Below, in pieces: positions 62,700 to 64,000 of a DNA stretch of 64,000 bases. The notes under the pieces are model-generated. The model had not been told where the DNA came from and did not search any database. It worked only from the letters and a program-made list of their open reading frames with translations. Source of the DNA: Hydractinia symbiolongicarpus. Its lineage: Eukaryota; Cnidaria; Hydrozoa; Anthoathecata; Hydractiniidae. The stretch covers positions 4,838,001 to 4,902,000 of the forward strand of contig NC_079884.1 in NCBI RefSeq assembly GCF_029227915.1, written 5' to 3'. Position 1 is the stretch's first letter. Every line of letters starts with the position of its first letter. A program made the position numbers and the translations under genes.

Positions 62700-64000
62700 C
62701 ATTTTTGAAAACTGCAAGTCTTATGCGTTTTAGTGGTGAAAAGATAATTTAAAAAATGGTTTTGGAAATGAGTTTACTCACAGGGTACTTTCTTTGTATA
62801 CATTCGACTATACCGGCCAAGCCCGGGATTTACGGGAAATCGCGGGTTTTCGTTTGCCGGCGATTAAACCACTTTCATTAAGCGTCTCATCAAAAATGAA
62901 AACATTTCTGAAAACTACAAGTCTCATGCGTTTTAGTGGTGAAAAAGTAACTTAAAAAATCGTTCCGGAAATGAGTTTACTCCCTGGGTACTTTCTTTGT
63001 ATACTTTTGACTATACGGGCCGAGTCCGGGATTTACGGGAAATCGCGGGTTTTCGTTTGCCGGCGATTAAACTTCTTTTATTCAGCGTCTCATCAAAAAT
63101 GAAAACATTTTTAAAAACTACAAGTCTCATGGGCTCTAGTGGTGAAATAATAATTCAAAAAATCCTTTGGGAAATTAGTTTACTCCCTGGGTACTTTCTT
63201 TGTATACTTTTGACTATACGGGCCGAGTCCGGGATTTACGGGAAATCGCAGGTTTTCGTTTGCCGGCGATTAAATTTCTTTTATTCAGCGTCTCATCAAA
63301 AATGAAAACATTTTTGAAAACTACAAGTCTCATGCGTTTTAGTGGTGAAAAAATAAATTAAAAAATCGTTCGGGAAAGGAGTTTACTCCCTGGGTACTAT
63401 CTTTGTATACTTTTGACTATACGGGCCAAGCCCGGGATTTACGGGAAATCTCGGGTTTTCGTTTGCCGGCGATTAAACCTCTTTCATTAAGCGTCTCATC
63501 AAAAATGAAAACATTTTTGAAAACTACAAGTCTCATGCCTTTTAGTGTTGAAATAATCAATTAAAAAATCGTTCTGGAAATGAGTTTACTCACAGGGTAC
63601 TTTCTTTGTATACATTCGACTATACGGGCCAAGCCCGGGATTTACGGGAAATCGCCGGTTTTCGTTTGCCGGCGATTAAACCTGTTTCATTAAGCGTCTC
63701 ATCAAAAATGAAAACATTTTTAAAAACTACAAGTCTCATGCGTTTTAGTGGTGCAAAAAAAATTTAAAAAATCGTTCGGGAAATGTGTTTACTCTCTGGG
63801 TACTTTCTTTGTATACATTCGACTATACGGGCCAAGCCCGGGATTTACGGGAAATCGCGGGATTTTGTTTGCCGGCGATTAAACCTCTTTTATTAAGCCT
63901 CTCATCAAAAATGAAAACATTTTTGAAAACTGCAAGTGTCATGCGTTTTAGTGGTGAAAAGATAATTGAAAAATCGTTTCGGAAATGAGTTTACTCACAG
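62700..64000 (+). repeat. Partial third relative of the 3,855 bp unit
   Basis: From about 62,700 to the window end the monomer order follows that of 58,235-59,535, at an offset of 4,465 bp (22 monomers), and also that of copy 1. It carries its own differences: 'aaaacatttttaaaaac' rather than the 'cttttttaaa' variant, 'gaaataatcaatt' at about 63,551, and 'atcgccggttttcg' at about 63,651. It is therefore a related but older or separately evolved copy, cut by the window edge. Confidence 0.75.

Larger units (their letters stand above)
39052..64000 (+). repeat. Satellite array, right arm (~203 bp monomer, ~123 copies)
   Basis: The same satellite continues after the LINE, in the same orientation and phase, to the window end. 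Subfamilies scarce on the left become common here: monomers with 'aaacatgtttcattaagcg', with 'cctcttttattaagcctctc', with 'gggctctagtgg', and a short form in which the usual 'gtatacttttgac' reads 'gtatattttgac' (about 2 bp shorter). The arm divides into a 4-mer duplication (39.2-40.9 kb), a 9-mer zone (41-47.5 kb), an 8-mer duplication (48.7-52.0 kb) and a 19-mer duplication (53.8-61.5 kb). No gene or unique insertion is visible. The array is cut by the window edge at 64,000. Confidence 0.98.

Noticed and set aside
1-64000. tRNA, rRNA or snRNA genes as the origin of the tandem unit
   Set aside because: I saw no A/B box, rRNA core or snRNA-like element conserved across monomers; this was by eye only.

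Overview
The window is almost entirely one satellite DNA array. A monomer of about 203 bp repeats head to tail on the same strand from base 1 to base 36,971 and again from base 39,052 to base 64,000, roughly 305 monomers in all. The array runs off both ends, so no unique flanking DNA is seen. The only other sequence is a 2.08 kb, 5'-truncated LINE (non-LTR retrotransposon), sense on the + strand, at 36,972-39,051. I see no host gene, tRNA, rRNA, CRISPR array or prokaryotic operon structure. The many short open frames of about 61-122 codons inside the array are by-products of the repeat, not genes.

Organism: a eukaryote, and almost certainly an animal, because of the long homogeneous satellite with higher-order structure and the LINE reverse transcriptase. 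The reverse transcriptase resembles CR1/L2-like elements that I associate with cnidarians and other invertebrates. That placement is from memory of the family, not from a search.

Layout: (1) 1-19 kb holds subfamilies that alternate in 3-, 4- and 9-monomer units. It includes a regular 4-mer unit (about 811 bp) at 6.1-9.1 kb and 15.4-17.6 kb, and long internal copies spaced about 7,500 and 8,515 bp apart. (2) 20.9-34.5 kb is two tandem copies of a 6.5-7.1 kb unit built largely of 9-mers (about 1,826 bp) and a distinctive variant trimer. (3) 34.2-36.97 kb is a trimer duplication followed by the monomers that host the LINE. (4) 36.97-39.05 kb is the LINE. (5) 39.2-40.9 kb is an 812 bp (4-mer) tandem duplication. 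(6) 41-47.5 kb is another 9-mer zone. (7) 48.7-52.0 kb is a 1,624 bp (8-mer) tandem duplication whose monomers are the uninterrupted version of the LINE site. (8) 53.8-61.5 kb is two apparently identical 3,855 bp (19-mer) units, and a related partial unit runs to the window end.

The block offsets are near multiples of 203 bp, as expected if unequal exchange or replication slippage between aligned monomers shaped the array. The LINE kept the array phase, occurs once, and is absent from paralogous blocks carrying the same flanking monomers, so it seems to have arrived after those blocks were laid down. A centromeric or heterochromatic location is plausible but not shown by the sequence.
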